Source of the DNA: Methanomicrobiales archaeon
GTDB lineage: Archaea; Halobacteriota; Methanomicrobia; Methanomicrobiales; Methanoculleaceae
Assembly (NCBI GenBank): GCA_019136335.1
Contig: JAGVUK010000141.1
Location: 1-16,255 of the forward strand
Direction of reading: 5' to 3'
DNA length: 16,255 nt
Part shown: positions 1 to 5,967 of the stretch, in pieces
Layout: each line of letters begins with the position of its first letter
Numbering within the stretch: the first letter of the stretch is position 1
Notes under the pieces: model-generated
Database searches by the model: none
Seen by the model: only the letters and a program-made list of their open reading frames with translations
What the model was told of the DNA's origin: nothing
Position numbers and translations under genes: made by a program

Positions 1-117
1 CTCACCGGCCGGCTGGCGGGGGAGTTCCTTGGGGCGGCTGTGATCTATATGGTTGTGTTCTGGGCGCTCTTGAGCGCGGCCGCGTGGGTTGTGGGACGGG
101 TGCGGGTGCAGAGCTGA
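1..117 (+). CDS. C-terminal end of a membrane protein (partial)
   Basis: Frame 1 is open from the window edge to a TGA at 115-117, giving the last 38 residues of a gene that begins upstream. The fragment has one clear membrane segment (about residues 10-31: LGAAVIYMVVFWALLSAAAWVV) followed by a short basic tail (GRVRVQS), as expected for a membrane protein ending in the positive-inside cytoplasm. Its family cannot be told from this piece. It converges on the minus-strand gene at 364-1092. It could be an accidental open frame, but the hydrophobic block, the basic tail and the lack of a better frame argue for a real gene end. Confidence 0.5.
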   Translation, partial: LTGRLAGEFLGAAVIYMVVFWALLSAAAWVVGRVRVQS

Positions 118-363
118 TCCTCCGGCACCCCCGCACCATTAAAGACAGTCTGATCTATTCTTTCGGTTCTCGCCGCCCCCGCCCGGTTCCGGGTCGTCTC
201 CAAACTCCCCTGCCTACATCCATGGTCGCAGGGAAGAGAATAAATATCTGGCAATCAACCAATATCTGCGCATAAATCCTCCCCGAAAAGGATGAGGCCG
301 CCTTGAGGCGGGTGGGACGAAGTAGGGGAGGGTGCGCCGTCATTTCGTACTGCCCTTTTGTTC
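118..363. other. Gene-free convergent interval with a long stem-loop
   Basis: No convincing reading frame is present. The visible structure is an imperfect 9-bp stem (276-284 with 325-333, core CCTCCCC/GGGGAGG, one G-U pair) enclosing a second perfect hairpin CCGCC-TTGA-GGCGG at 298-311. A short T-rich stretch lies at about 158-165. Because the flanking genes converge here, bidirectional transcription termination is the simplest role. A small structured RNA is an alternative. I saw no C/D-box motifs or ACA tail. Confidence 0.4.
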
Positions 364-1092
364 CTACGACGATCTTGCCAGCAACGCCGCCAGTTCTGCG
401 TGCGAGATCTCGCACTTGTCGATATACACCGTGATGTGACAGGCCGGGCAGGTCGTCCGGTGGGCGTGCTCCTCGCAGGCCGCCCGCACCTCCTCGACGC
501 TCTTCACCTCATCGGCCCCGGGACCGACCAGGGCCATCCCCTGCTTGTCAACGGCCCACACCGGATACGCAGTATCGACCCCCTCCGGGATCGGGGCGGA
601 CGGGAGCGCGTCCATCCGTATGTAGTCCTCCGCCCCCACTCTCCGGTCGGCCCGGTCGCCAATCGCATCCAGCCGCGTGAGCAGCCCCACCAGCTCGGAT
701 ATGTCCTCCGTATCCCAGGCTCGGACCTCCCGCGCGATTATCCGGGCGGCCCGGTCGAGGATCTCCAGGTACGCGGCCCGGTCGATCCCCTCCAGGGCGA
801 AGAGCGCCCCGTCGTCCCCGTCGTGGTCGTCCTCGACCCTGACCATCGCCGCGGACGGGATGGTCGGCAGGTGTTCGGTCGCGTCCATCTCCGTCCCGAT
901 CATGTGCTCGGCGCACTCCGTCAGGGGGGCGAGCCAGAGTTCCATGAGCATCTCATCCCGCTCGCTCGCTGTGAGCGCGTCGAGGCGGGCGATCGCGTCT
1001 TCGTCAAGCGCGAGGTACTCCCGCGCTTCGTCGTAGTCGAGCCGGACCCTGATCGCCGGCTCGCCGTTCCAGGTTGTTGTTTCGTGCTGCAT
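364..1092 (-). CDS. Hypothetical protein with cysteine-rich C-terminus
   Basis: A 242-residue soluble, acidic protein that I do not recognise. The first half is rich in Asp/Glu and predicted helix, with a very acidic patch (DDHDGDDG, residues 88-95). The last 40 residues hold Cys206, His209, His211, Cys215, Cys218, Cys227 and His231, with a TCPAC pair, so a small zinc-binding site is plausible. The ATG start at 1092 follows GGAGGAG (1104-1110) at a spacing of 11 bases. CTCC at 1116-1119 could pair with that site. It ends 246 bp from the plus-strand gene at the left edge. Membrane segments and a signal peptide are absent. An accessory or regulatory role in the element is only inferred from position. 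Confidence 0.75.
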   Translation of the reverse strand: MQHETTTWNGEPAIRVRLDYDEAREYLALDEDAIARLDALTASERDEMLMELWLAPLTECAEHMIGTEMDATEHLPTIPSAAMVRVEDDHDGDDGALFALEGIDRAAYLEILDRAARIIAREVRAWDTEDISELVGLLTRLDAIGDRADRRVGAEDYIRMDALPSAPIPEGVDTAYPVWAVDKQGMALVGPGADEVKSVEEVRAACEEHAHRTTCPACHITVYIDKCEISHAELAALLARSS

Positions 1093-1170
1093 TTTTCAAT
1101 CCACTCCTCCGCAAAGGAGAAATGCGGCCCCGGGCCTCGAACCCGGGCGGGGCCTGGCTACCCTCGCCGC
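1093..1170 (-). other. GC-rich hairpin resembling a tRNA T-arm
   Basis: This 78-base gap between two minus-strand genes contains a strong hairpin. Read on the minus strand, a CCGGG/CCCGG stem closes a seven-base TTCGAGG loop, which matches the T-loop pattern TTCGANN. An alternative 7-bp pairing is 1126-1132 with 1148-1154. Just upstream is a D-arm-like GGGTAGCCAGG, and GCGGC at the 5' side can pair with GCCGC at the 3' side. There is no anticodon arm, so this is not a functional tRNA. It may be a tRNA remnant, an attachment-site relic, or simply a GC-rich terminator of the upstream gene. Confidence 0.3.
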
Positions 1171-1492
1171 TCACTCAGTCCAAACATCCACGTGCACCGG
1201 GCGATCCCAGTCGCACGCATCGCCCTCGTCCTGCTTGAGCAGGGACCCCGAGCCCCCGGAGGTCCGCAGCCAGCCTCGCCACGGTGGGCCGGGGCTGCAC
1301 CTGGTAGATGCGGATGCTCTCGATCGTCCCGTCCGGCCGGACCCTGGAGATCCCCTCATCGTTGACCGCGAGGTCATGGACCTCTCCATCGTCCCGCTCC
1401 CGGGTCTCGTCCACGAGCGCGCCCGCGTCCCACATCTGAGCTCCATCGTTGATCTGTACTGCGTCCTCGTCCGGGATCAGCTCCCGGAGCAT
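1171..1492 (-). CDS. Small hypothetical protein, apparent +1 frameshift
   Basis: The N-terminal ~83 residues (starting MLRELIPDEDAV) read well in one frame, but beyond about position 1260 that frame degenerates into Gly/Arg-rich sequence. The neighbouring frame gives a sensible acidic end (SLLKQDEGDACDWDRP... to TGA at 1171-1173). Joining them requires a +1 shift near the C-runs at 1246-1249 and 1253-1257 and yields about 106 residues. Without the shift the first frame would end at 1175. The cause could be an assembly or sequencing indel, a real mutation or recoding. The ATG at 1492 lies downstream of GAGGTG at about 1504-1511. A competing ATG eight bases upstream opens only a seven-codon frame. 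The family is unknown. Confidence 0.5.
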
Positions 1493-1548
1493 CTCAACAT
1501 GTTTTACACCTCTACTACATACTATGCATGCATAGTATATATAATTAT
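1493..1548 (-). promoter_or_regulatory. AT-rich promoter with perfect 20-bp palindrome
   Basis: A strikingly AT-rich island in a GC-rich window. On the minus strand it holds a TATA-like element (TAATTATATATACT, around 1535-1547). Overlapping and downstream of it is a perfect palindrome at 1519-1538, ATACTATGCA/TGCATAGTAT. With archaeal spacing, transcription would start near 1516, so a dimeric repressor bound to the palindrome would block the gene starting at 1492. The promoter assignment rests on composition and position. Confidence 0.6.
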
Positions 1549-1884
1549 CTATTGTTGCGCTCCCTCAAGGATCCTCTGGAGCGCAACACTGTACCTCTCT
1601 CCTCGGTAACTTTGCCAGCACCCGTTCGAGGGGGACCAGCGGAACCCGGCCCGCTTGAGCGCGGCCCGCACCTCCTCAGAGGGCTTGCCCGGGAAGAACG
1701 CTTGTAGCCGGTTGTCCTCTACACTGTCCACGACCCGCACCTCTCCGATCTGCTGCTCTGCGGTCTCGTCCGCTGCGGCCCGCTCCAGGGTGGTGATCCG
1801 CTGCTTGAGTCTCCGGATCTCCGCGTTGGAGTTGGTCAGCGCGTACCCCGGGACCCCGGCCCGGCGAACCACCCCCCCGCACAC
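1549..1884 (-). CDS. Coiled-coil protein with GFRWSP-type C-terminal motif
   Basis: An open frame of 111 residues. Residues ~18-45 form a probable coiled coil (NSNAEIRRLKQRITTLERAA). Residues ~65-107 carry FFPGKPSEEVRAALKRAGFR, then W-S-P and an N-G-C-W segment. This resembles a module I know from phage and plasmid proteins of the DUF3560/antirestriction-associated kind; its activity is not known to me. The start is uncertain. The open frame begins at GTG 1884 with a Gly/Arg-rich leader that looks unlike coding sequence. An ATG at 1928 opens a better-looking start (MEIKVS) in another frame and would need a shift in the G-runs near 1872-1895 to join. An internal start near residue 17 is also possible. 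Confidence 0.65.
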   Translation of the reverse strand: MCGGVVRRAGVPGYALTNSNAEIRRLKQRITTLERAAADETAEQQIGEVRVVDSVEDNRLQAFFPGKPSEEVRAALKRAGFRWSPSNGCWQSYRGERYSVALQRILEGAQQ

Positions 1885-1908
1885 CCCCGGCCCCCGGTCG
1901 GGGAGCAG

Positions 1909-1926
1909 GGAGATACTTTTATCTCC
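1909..1926 (+). promoter_or_regulatory. Inverted repeat over a TATA-like element
   Basis: GGAGATA and TATCTCC form a perfect 7-bp inverted repeat with a four-base spacer (CTTT). The centre, ACTTTTAT, is the best TATA-like sequence upstream of the plus-strand gene at 1981, about 60 bases away. The site also lies just upstream of, or at, the start of the divergent minus-strand gene ending at 1549. An operator controlling one or both directions is the likely reading. Confidence 0.4.
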
Positions 1927-1980
1927 ATCGGGACCCCACTATCAGACTAGAGCGGCCGAGTGGCCCGGCGAGGTGCGCGA

Positions 1981-2076
1981 ATGGCGAAGCAGAAGGTCAG
2001 CGGCCACCTGCGAAGCGTCCCCGGACGGAAACAGCGGGTCCGGGTGAAACCCTACGAACGAAAGGTACGGAAGTAA
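1981..2076 (+). CDS. 31-residue basic protein (V-x-GH-x-R motif)
   Basis: Starts ATG at 1981 behind GCGAGGTGCGCGA, a good Shine-Dalgarno (GAGGTG, spacing 5), and ends TAA at 2074-2076, one base before the next start. The peptide is about one-third Lys/Arg and contains VSGHLRSVPG followed by VRVKPYERK. This V-x-GH-x-R...V-x-x-Y-x-R pattern recurs, in my knowledge, in very short basic proteins of archaeal viruses and plasmids. A nucleic-acid-binding role is likely but inferred. The ribosome-binding site, tandem position and composition make it a credible gene despite its length. Confidence 0.65.
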   Translation: MAKQKVSGHLRSVPGRKQRVRVKPYERKVRK

Positions 2077-2077
2077 C

Positions 2078-2308
2078 ATGGCAAAAACGAAGGCGAAGAG
2101 CGCGCCCAAAAAGAAGAGCGGACAGACGAAGATCGGCGCCTACGGGCGGCGGGTCCTGAAAGCGACGTACAAGCAGACCGGAACCTCTGAGACGACCCGA
2201 GACAAGAAGCGCAAGGCGATGCAGCCGGGCAAGCGGCGCAGCGCGAGCGGCCGGATCTACACCGAAACGCGGAAGAACCGATCGGACCTCCGGGGATCCC
2301 GGGTCTGA
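2078..2308 (+). CDS. 76-residue basic protein (Y-x-E-x-R-x-NRSD motif)
   Basis: Begins with ATG at 2078, one base after the stop of the 31-residue gene, so the two are surely co-transcribed and probably translationally coupled. The protein is strongly basic (Lys/Arg-rich throughout, beginning MAKTKAKSAPKKKSGQTK) and ends with GRIYTETRKNRSDLRGS. The Y-x-E-x-R-x-NRSD tail is a pattern I associate with small proteins of archaeal mobile elements. It has no cysteine, signal peptide or membrane segment. DNA binding or condensation is plausible. It faces the main minus-strand operon across a 213-bp gap. Confidence 0.7.
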   Translation: MAKTKAKSAPKKKSGQTKIGAYGRRVLKATYKQTGTSETTRDKKRKAMQPGKRRSASGRIYTETRKNRSDLRGSRV

Positions 2309-2444
2309 TCTCTTTTGCGCCATATGGATGAGCAAATCCACCCCTCTTTTAGTAAAAACACAGATACACGCTCCGATTAGCAATCAAACAGAATAGGTTG
2401 CTCAGCTTAAACACCTTCACAGACGCCCTAAAACCGACGATCTC

Positions 2445-2476
2445 CGGGCGGGTGGAGTGATACACCCTCCCGTTTT
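2445..2476. terminator. Hairpin terminator between convergent units
   Basis: CGGGCGGGTG (2445-2454) pairs with CACCCTCCCG (2463-2472), 9 of 10 bases, around an eight-base loop, and is followed on the plus strand by TTTT (2473-2476). It lies between the end of the plus-strand pair (2308) and the end of the minus-strand operon (2522), where a bidirectional terminator is expected. The rest of 2309-2521 is AT-rich and holds no gene that I can support. Confidence 0.5.
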
Positions 2477-2521
2477 CCCGCCCCATTAAATCGCCGTGAT
2501 ACTCAAAGATTTGGGCTCGGA

Positions 2522-2818
2522 TCACTCCGGCCCATCATCGTCTTCTTCATCGCCCGCCGGGGACCGGAGCGACCACGCGATCTGCTCCGTGAGCTTAAAC
2601 GTCACGTACACCCGCTCATACTCCGAGAACCCCGGATAGGTTGCGACGGCATGAAGAGCCTCGGCAACCTTGCCCCGCCCCTCGGTCAGCCGTTTCGTCA
2701 CCTGCTCAAGGGACCGCATCCGCTCCGGAGTGATCCCCAACGCCTCCTCAACGGTGTCGCACGACTGGATATAGGTCGAGAGCGAGACCGCTTCCGTGTA
2801 GCACGCTTCTTCTGCCAT
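2522..2818 (-). CDS. 98-residue acidic hypothetical protein
   Basis: Starts ATG at 2818, overlapping the TGA of the preceding gene by one base (TGATG) and preceded by GGAGGG at a spacing of about 6. It reads MAEEACYTEAVSLSTYIQSC and ends with a very acidic tail (GDEEDDDGPE). Mostly helical, no membrane segments. The same frame stays open upstream through the preceding gene, so an automated call may fuse the two. The ribosome site, TGATG junction and loss of protein-like sequence upstream in this frame argue for a separate last gene of the main operon. Function unknown. Confidence 0.7.
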   Translation of the reverse strand: MAEEACYTEAVSLSTYIQSCDTVEEALGITPERMRSLEQVTKRLTEGRGKVAEALHAVATYPGFSEYERVYVTFKLTEQIAWSLRSPAGDEEDDDGPE

Positions 2819-5296
2819 CAGAACCCTCCGACCTCGAAGAAGTCCGCCGGCGGCCTGGCCACCGGGGACCGGCGGGAGGACTTCTTCCCCTTCTGCCGGG
2901 CGGGAGCGTCGAACGACCCCGCCCTGCCGAGGGAGAACTCGATATCCGGGACAGGGTTGGTGACAAGCCAGTCGTACGCCGTCTGCACTCTCTTCCTCCG
3001 TCCTTTCTTCCGTCGCCCCTCTCCCGGGAAGGGTGGGACCTTGAGCGGCGGGACCTCCGGCACCCGGCGAGGTCTGGGTGAGTGCCTGCTCCTGCGCAGA
3101 GGCCTGGACGGATCCGAGGGCGAGGGAGCTGTTCAGGTTCAGCGCGGATTTGAGGATCTCCGAACTATCGACATTCATCTGCGAGGCGAGATCCGATCCC
3201 TGGTTGAGGGCCGTGAGGATATCGCTCCGCGACCGGGAGGAGACGGTCGGCTCCATCATGACCGGGACCGCGAAGCGGGCCGACACCGCTTCCCCAAGAC
3301 TGAGATCAGCGGCCGGGGGACGCACCCTGAGCGACCGGCCGGAGAGAGAGTATGCCGACCGCCGCGACCCGGACCTCCCCCTCTGTCGGGCAGCCGGCCG
3401 CATCGGGAGACCGGCGTACATCTTCGTCACCGGCACATCGGGCAGAGGGCTGCCGAACTTGTACGCCTCGGCGATATCCTCGGCGGCGAGGAACTCCTCC
3501 GGGATAGGCTGGCGCCATGCGGACTGTCCGGGAGTCTCGTACTGCTGGAGGAAGAGATCCGTCCTCCCCCGCTCTACGTAGCTGCCCGGGATAACCTCCT
3601 CGAACGTCCCCGCTCTCGACGGACGCCGGGACGCAGAGATAGAGCGGGAAGTGGTAACCCCTTGCAGATCCCGCATCCGGAGCCCGTCGAGGATCATCTC
3701 GTTGTCGGGATACCATCCCCCGGCGATCCCGCGTTTCGGCACCACATCCGGATCAAGCTTCGGGCCGGTGCCTTTCCAGGCTGCGGCGATATCCTCGGCG
3801 GCGAGGAACTCCTCCGGGATGGGCTGGCGCCATGCGGACTGTCCGGGAGTCTCGTACTGCTGGAGGAAGAGATCCATCCTCCCCCGCTCTACGTAGCTGC
3901 CCGGGATAACCTCCTCGAACGTCCCCGCTCTCGACGGACGCCGGGACGCAGAGATAGAACGGGAAGTGGTAACCCCTTGCAGATCCCGCATCTGGAGACT
4001 CTCAAAGAGCATCTCGTCGGTCGGGAGAGGACCGCCCTGCACCCGGGCGGCCGGAGCATCCCGGATCTTGAACGAGAGGTATGCGTCGTTTGCCCGGGTC
4101 ATCCCGGCCGCTACCCGGGGCGATACCGCTGTAAAGGCTTTCACCCCGCCGTACATCGGGATCGCTTCGGTGGTCAGGATCCCACCGAACTCCCGGCCCA
4201 TCTCGAACGCATCCGGGCCGGCCATCCCGGTCCTGAGTGCAACAGATCCGCCGTAAAGGGTATCGACAGCCTTGCCGATAGTGGGGCCTTTCGATATGAC
4301 GAGGGGGCCGACCTTCGGGATGAGGGTTGCGCCCTTCATCACGGCACCGCCCGCAAAACCCACGGCGAGGGAGCCGGCCGCCGTGAGGGGTTCGGTGCGG
4401 AACCGATCGTAGCCGCCGACCACCACCCCTAGCTGGAACTGCCCGATCTCCGGCGCCCTGGCCCCTCCGGGGTTGCCGACCGCACCCAGACCCATCCCTA
4501 ACACTCGCTCCTCTGCGGTTTTAGGGATCAAGACCTGGAGGACCCGCTCCGCTGCAGGCGACACTTTGGGCAGGTTTATCCACGATGATACCCCCTTATT
4601 CGCGTCGGATACTCGCTTCGATACTCCAAAGAGCTCCTGGTCGCGGGAGGTTTCGAACGCCTTGCCGGTGGTCTCGACCTTTGTTGCTGCGGCCTGCAGG
4701 CGGTTGTATTTCGCCTGGTCCTGCGGGGTGCGAACGACGAACGTCTCCCCCTCGATGTTCTTCGAGTACTTATCCTTGAGGCCGCGATACTCATCATATG
4801 CGGCGGCGTGCTCCTTGTACCGTGCTTCCGTGTCCCAGGGGGTGACGAGCCGGGCGCCGCCCATCACCTGCCGGGCGAGGTCTGCCGCAGGAGACGCAAG
4901 CGGCGTCCCGATAAGCCGCCCCTGTGACTCCATCCCGCCCAACACCCGCTCGACATCTCTGAGCGCCGCAGATGGAGGGATCACTGGCACCGGGATGGAG
5001 GTCCGGGCCGGTCGGGTCGTCTTCGGCTGCGTCGGGAGTATCCTGGGCTGGTTCTTTCGTGCCGGTTGCTGCTTCGGGGCGAGTGCCTTCTTCAACTCCT
5101 GCGCCGGCTGCACGGGTTTCGCGGTCGTCTGCCGGGCCGGGGTTGCGGCGGCAGGGCGGGTATACCCTCGACCGTAGAACACCGTCGCCGGCTCCGGCCG
5201 GGTCGGTGCAGGAGACTGTACCGGTTGCTGCTTCGGGGCGAGTGCCTGCCGGACGTTCCGGCCCTGCTGCACGAACCAATCAAGTGCCATCCTCAC
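2818..5296 (-). CDS. Large structural-protein candidate, frameshifted (~822 aa)
   Basis: GTG start at 5296 overlaps the previous stop (GTGA); an ATG two codons later is an alternative. Residues 1-110 are Pro/Lys/Gln-rich with two ALAPKQQP repeats. Residues ~280-400 are Gly/Ala-rich with weakly hydrophobic patches. Residues ~433-608 contain a duplicated 105-residue unit. Residues ~640-740 are Ser/Gln-rich. The sequence then switches to a +1 frame (somewhere within about 3040-3130) giving a typical end: PPLKVPPFPGEGRRKKGRRK ... DFFEVGGF and TGA at 2818. The unshifted frame stays open, but its following ~75 residues are Gly/Arg-rich and unlike protein. Length, disorder, repeats and the Pro-rich/basic tail resemble large virion proteins of archaeal viruses; this is inference. 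It sits downstream of the ATPase and two membrane proteins. Confidence 0.6.
3471..3682 (-). repeat. Copy 2 of a 212-bp intragenic direct repeat
   Basis: This segment matches 3786-3997 over 212 bases with four mismatches by eye. The copies are offset by 315 bp (105 codons), so the reading frame is kept. It encodes a core with TTSRSISASRRPSRAGTFEE and later YETPGQSAWRQPIPEEFLAA. Residues around it (NEMILDGL..., EAYKFGSP) are related to, but diverged from, those around the other copy. Confidence 0.95.
3786..3997 (-). repeat. Copy 1 of a 212-bp intragenic direct repeat
   Basis: Partner of 3471-3682. Two of the four differences change the protein (LQMRD versus LRMRD, GRMDL versus GRTDL) and two are silent. 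The near-identity of the core against diverged flanks (DEMLFESL..., AAWKGTGP) suggests either recent partial re-duplication or gene conversion. Confidence 0.95.
5062..5088 (-). repeat. 27-bp repeat, copy at residues ~70-78
   Basis: Identical to 5221-5247. Both encode an ALAPKQQP segment in the disordered N-terminus of the large structural candidate. Confidence 0.9.
5221..5247 (-). repeat. 27-bp repeat, copy at residues ~17-25
   Basis: Identical to 5062-5088, in the same frame. It marks a small internal duplication in the Pro/Gln/Lys-rich N-terminal region. Confidence 0.9.
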
Positions 5297-5601
5297 CGCC
5301 CCTCATAGATTGAGTAGTCGTCCCCGTATCGGTCGTAGCGTTTCCGCTGGTGGAGGGTCACGACGAAGATCGCCACGCCGAGCAGGGGGATCAGGTACAT
5401 CAGGAAGTAATAGAGGTTGATCGCCAGGTTGATCGTGCCGCTCTGGTCCCACTCTGCCGGGACATCATAGACCCCGGCGATCGTGAACCCGTCCACGAGC
5501 GTATCGAGGATCGTCCCGCCGGCGAAGCTCATCATAACGCCGACCGCGATCGTCACGATCATGATAATGAACCCCTGCCACACGGCGCTGAAGCTAGTCA
5601 C
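5293..5601 (-). CDS. Small two-TM membrane protein (102 aa)
   Basis: GTG start at 5601, overlapping the previous gene's TAG by eight bases; the stop overlaps the next GTG (GTGA). Two membrane segments are clear: residues ~10-32 (FIIMIVTIAVGVMMSFAGGT) and ~62-83 (LYYFLMYLIPLLGVAIFVV). They are separated by a polar loop containing DVPAEWDQSGT and followed by a charged tail (HQRKRYDRYGDDYSIYEGR). It forms a pair with the 89-residue protein just upstream, and both sit between the ATPase and the large structural candidate. A virion-membrane or assembly role is inferred from context only. Confidence 0.8.
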   Translation of the reverse strand: MTSFSAVWQGFIIMIVTIAVGVMMSFAGGTILDTLVDGFTIAGVYDVPAEWDQSGTINLAINLYYFLMYLIPLLGVAIFVVTLHQRKRYDRYGDDYSIYEGR

Positions 5602-5863
5602 TTGGATTCTCCTCCAGCGCCCTGATGTATGCCCAGTACGCGATACCGAGGAGCCCGATGATCGGGATAGCTGCGAACCATCCTAACGACCACTCAACCG
5701 CTCCGGCCGTCTGCACGCCGACCTTGCCGTCCCCGATCAGATCGTTGGCGGCCCCGATCACCCCGTTCATCGCCGGGGTGAAGCAGATGAAGATCAGCGC
5801 GACCATGCCGATAAACATCACGACCGCGATTAACCCATATGCAATGCCTTCGTCATCCTTCAT
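5594..5863 (-). CDS. Small two-TM membrane protein (89 aa)
   Basis: ATG at 5863 follows GGAGG at a rather long spacing (about 12 bases). Membrane segments at ~8-29 (AYGLIAVVMFIGMVALIFIC) and ~60-80 (WFAAIPIIGLLGIAYWAYIR) flank a Gly/Asn-rich loop (TPAMNGVIGAANDLIGDG). The layout of TM, short polar loop, TM and charged end matches the small hydrophobic major capsid proteins of spindle-shaped archaeal viruses, but I cannot show homology. It is the first gene after a 104-bp gap and may have its own promoter. Confidence 0.8.
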   Translation of the reverse strand: MKDDEGIAYGLIAVVMFIGMVALIFICFTPAMNGVIGAANDLIGDGKVGVQTAGAVEWSLGWFAAIPIIGLLGIAYWAYIRALEENPSD

Positions 5864-5967
5864 GCTTTTTTCATCCTCCGCTGCCTGGCGGCCGGGAAAG
5901 GAAATTTCGGTTTTTGTATTTGTACAATACTATGCGCCGGCGAGACGCCTGCCGTTGTAGTGGTGTG
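5864..5967 (-). promoter_or_regulatory. AT-rich spacer, likely internal promoter
   Basis: This is the largest gap inside the main operon (104 bp). It holds GTATT-TGTAC-AATAC (5916-5930), a 5-bp inverted repeat, next to A/T-rich tracts that on the minus strand read ATACAAAAAC and CCGAAATTT. A GC-rich potential hairpin (GGCG-TCT-CGCC on the minus strand, ~5940-5952) follows the ATPase stop. Together these fit partial termination after the ATPase gene and a fresh start for the 89-residue membrane protein. Confidence 0.4.

Noticed and set aside
1093..1170. A complete tRNA gene
   Set aside because: T-arm-like and D-arm-like parts are present but there is no anticodon arm with a sensible loop, so it is listed only as a tRNA-like hairpin.
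358..1365. Plus-strand 335-codon open frame
   Set aside because: Antisense shadow of the 242-residue gene. It crosses an intergenic hairpin and has shadow-like composition.
2329..2404. TGAGCAA/TTGCTCA inverted repeat in the convergent gap
   Set aside because: Arms are only 7 bp and 62 bases apart; likely chance in an AT-rich stretch.
2651..4432. Long plus-strand open frame (593 codons) opposite the large structural gene
   Set aside because: Arg/Pro/Gly/His-rich mirror of a GC-rich minus-strand gene, with no domain, and it runs across the repeat units of the real gene.
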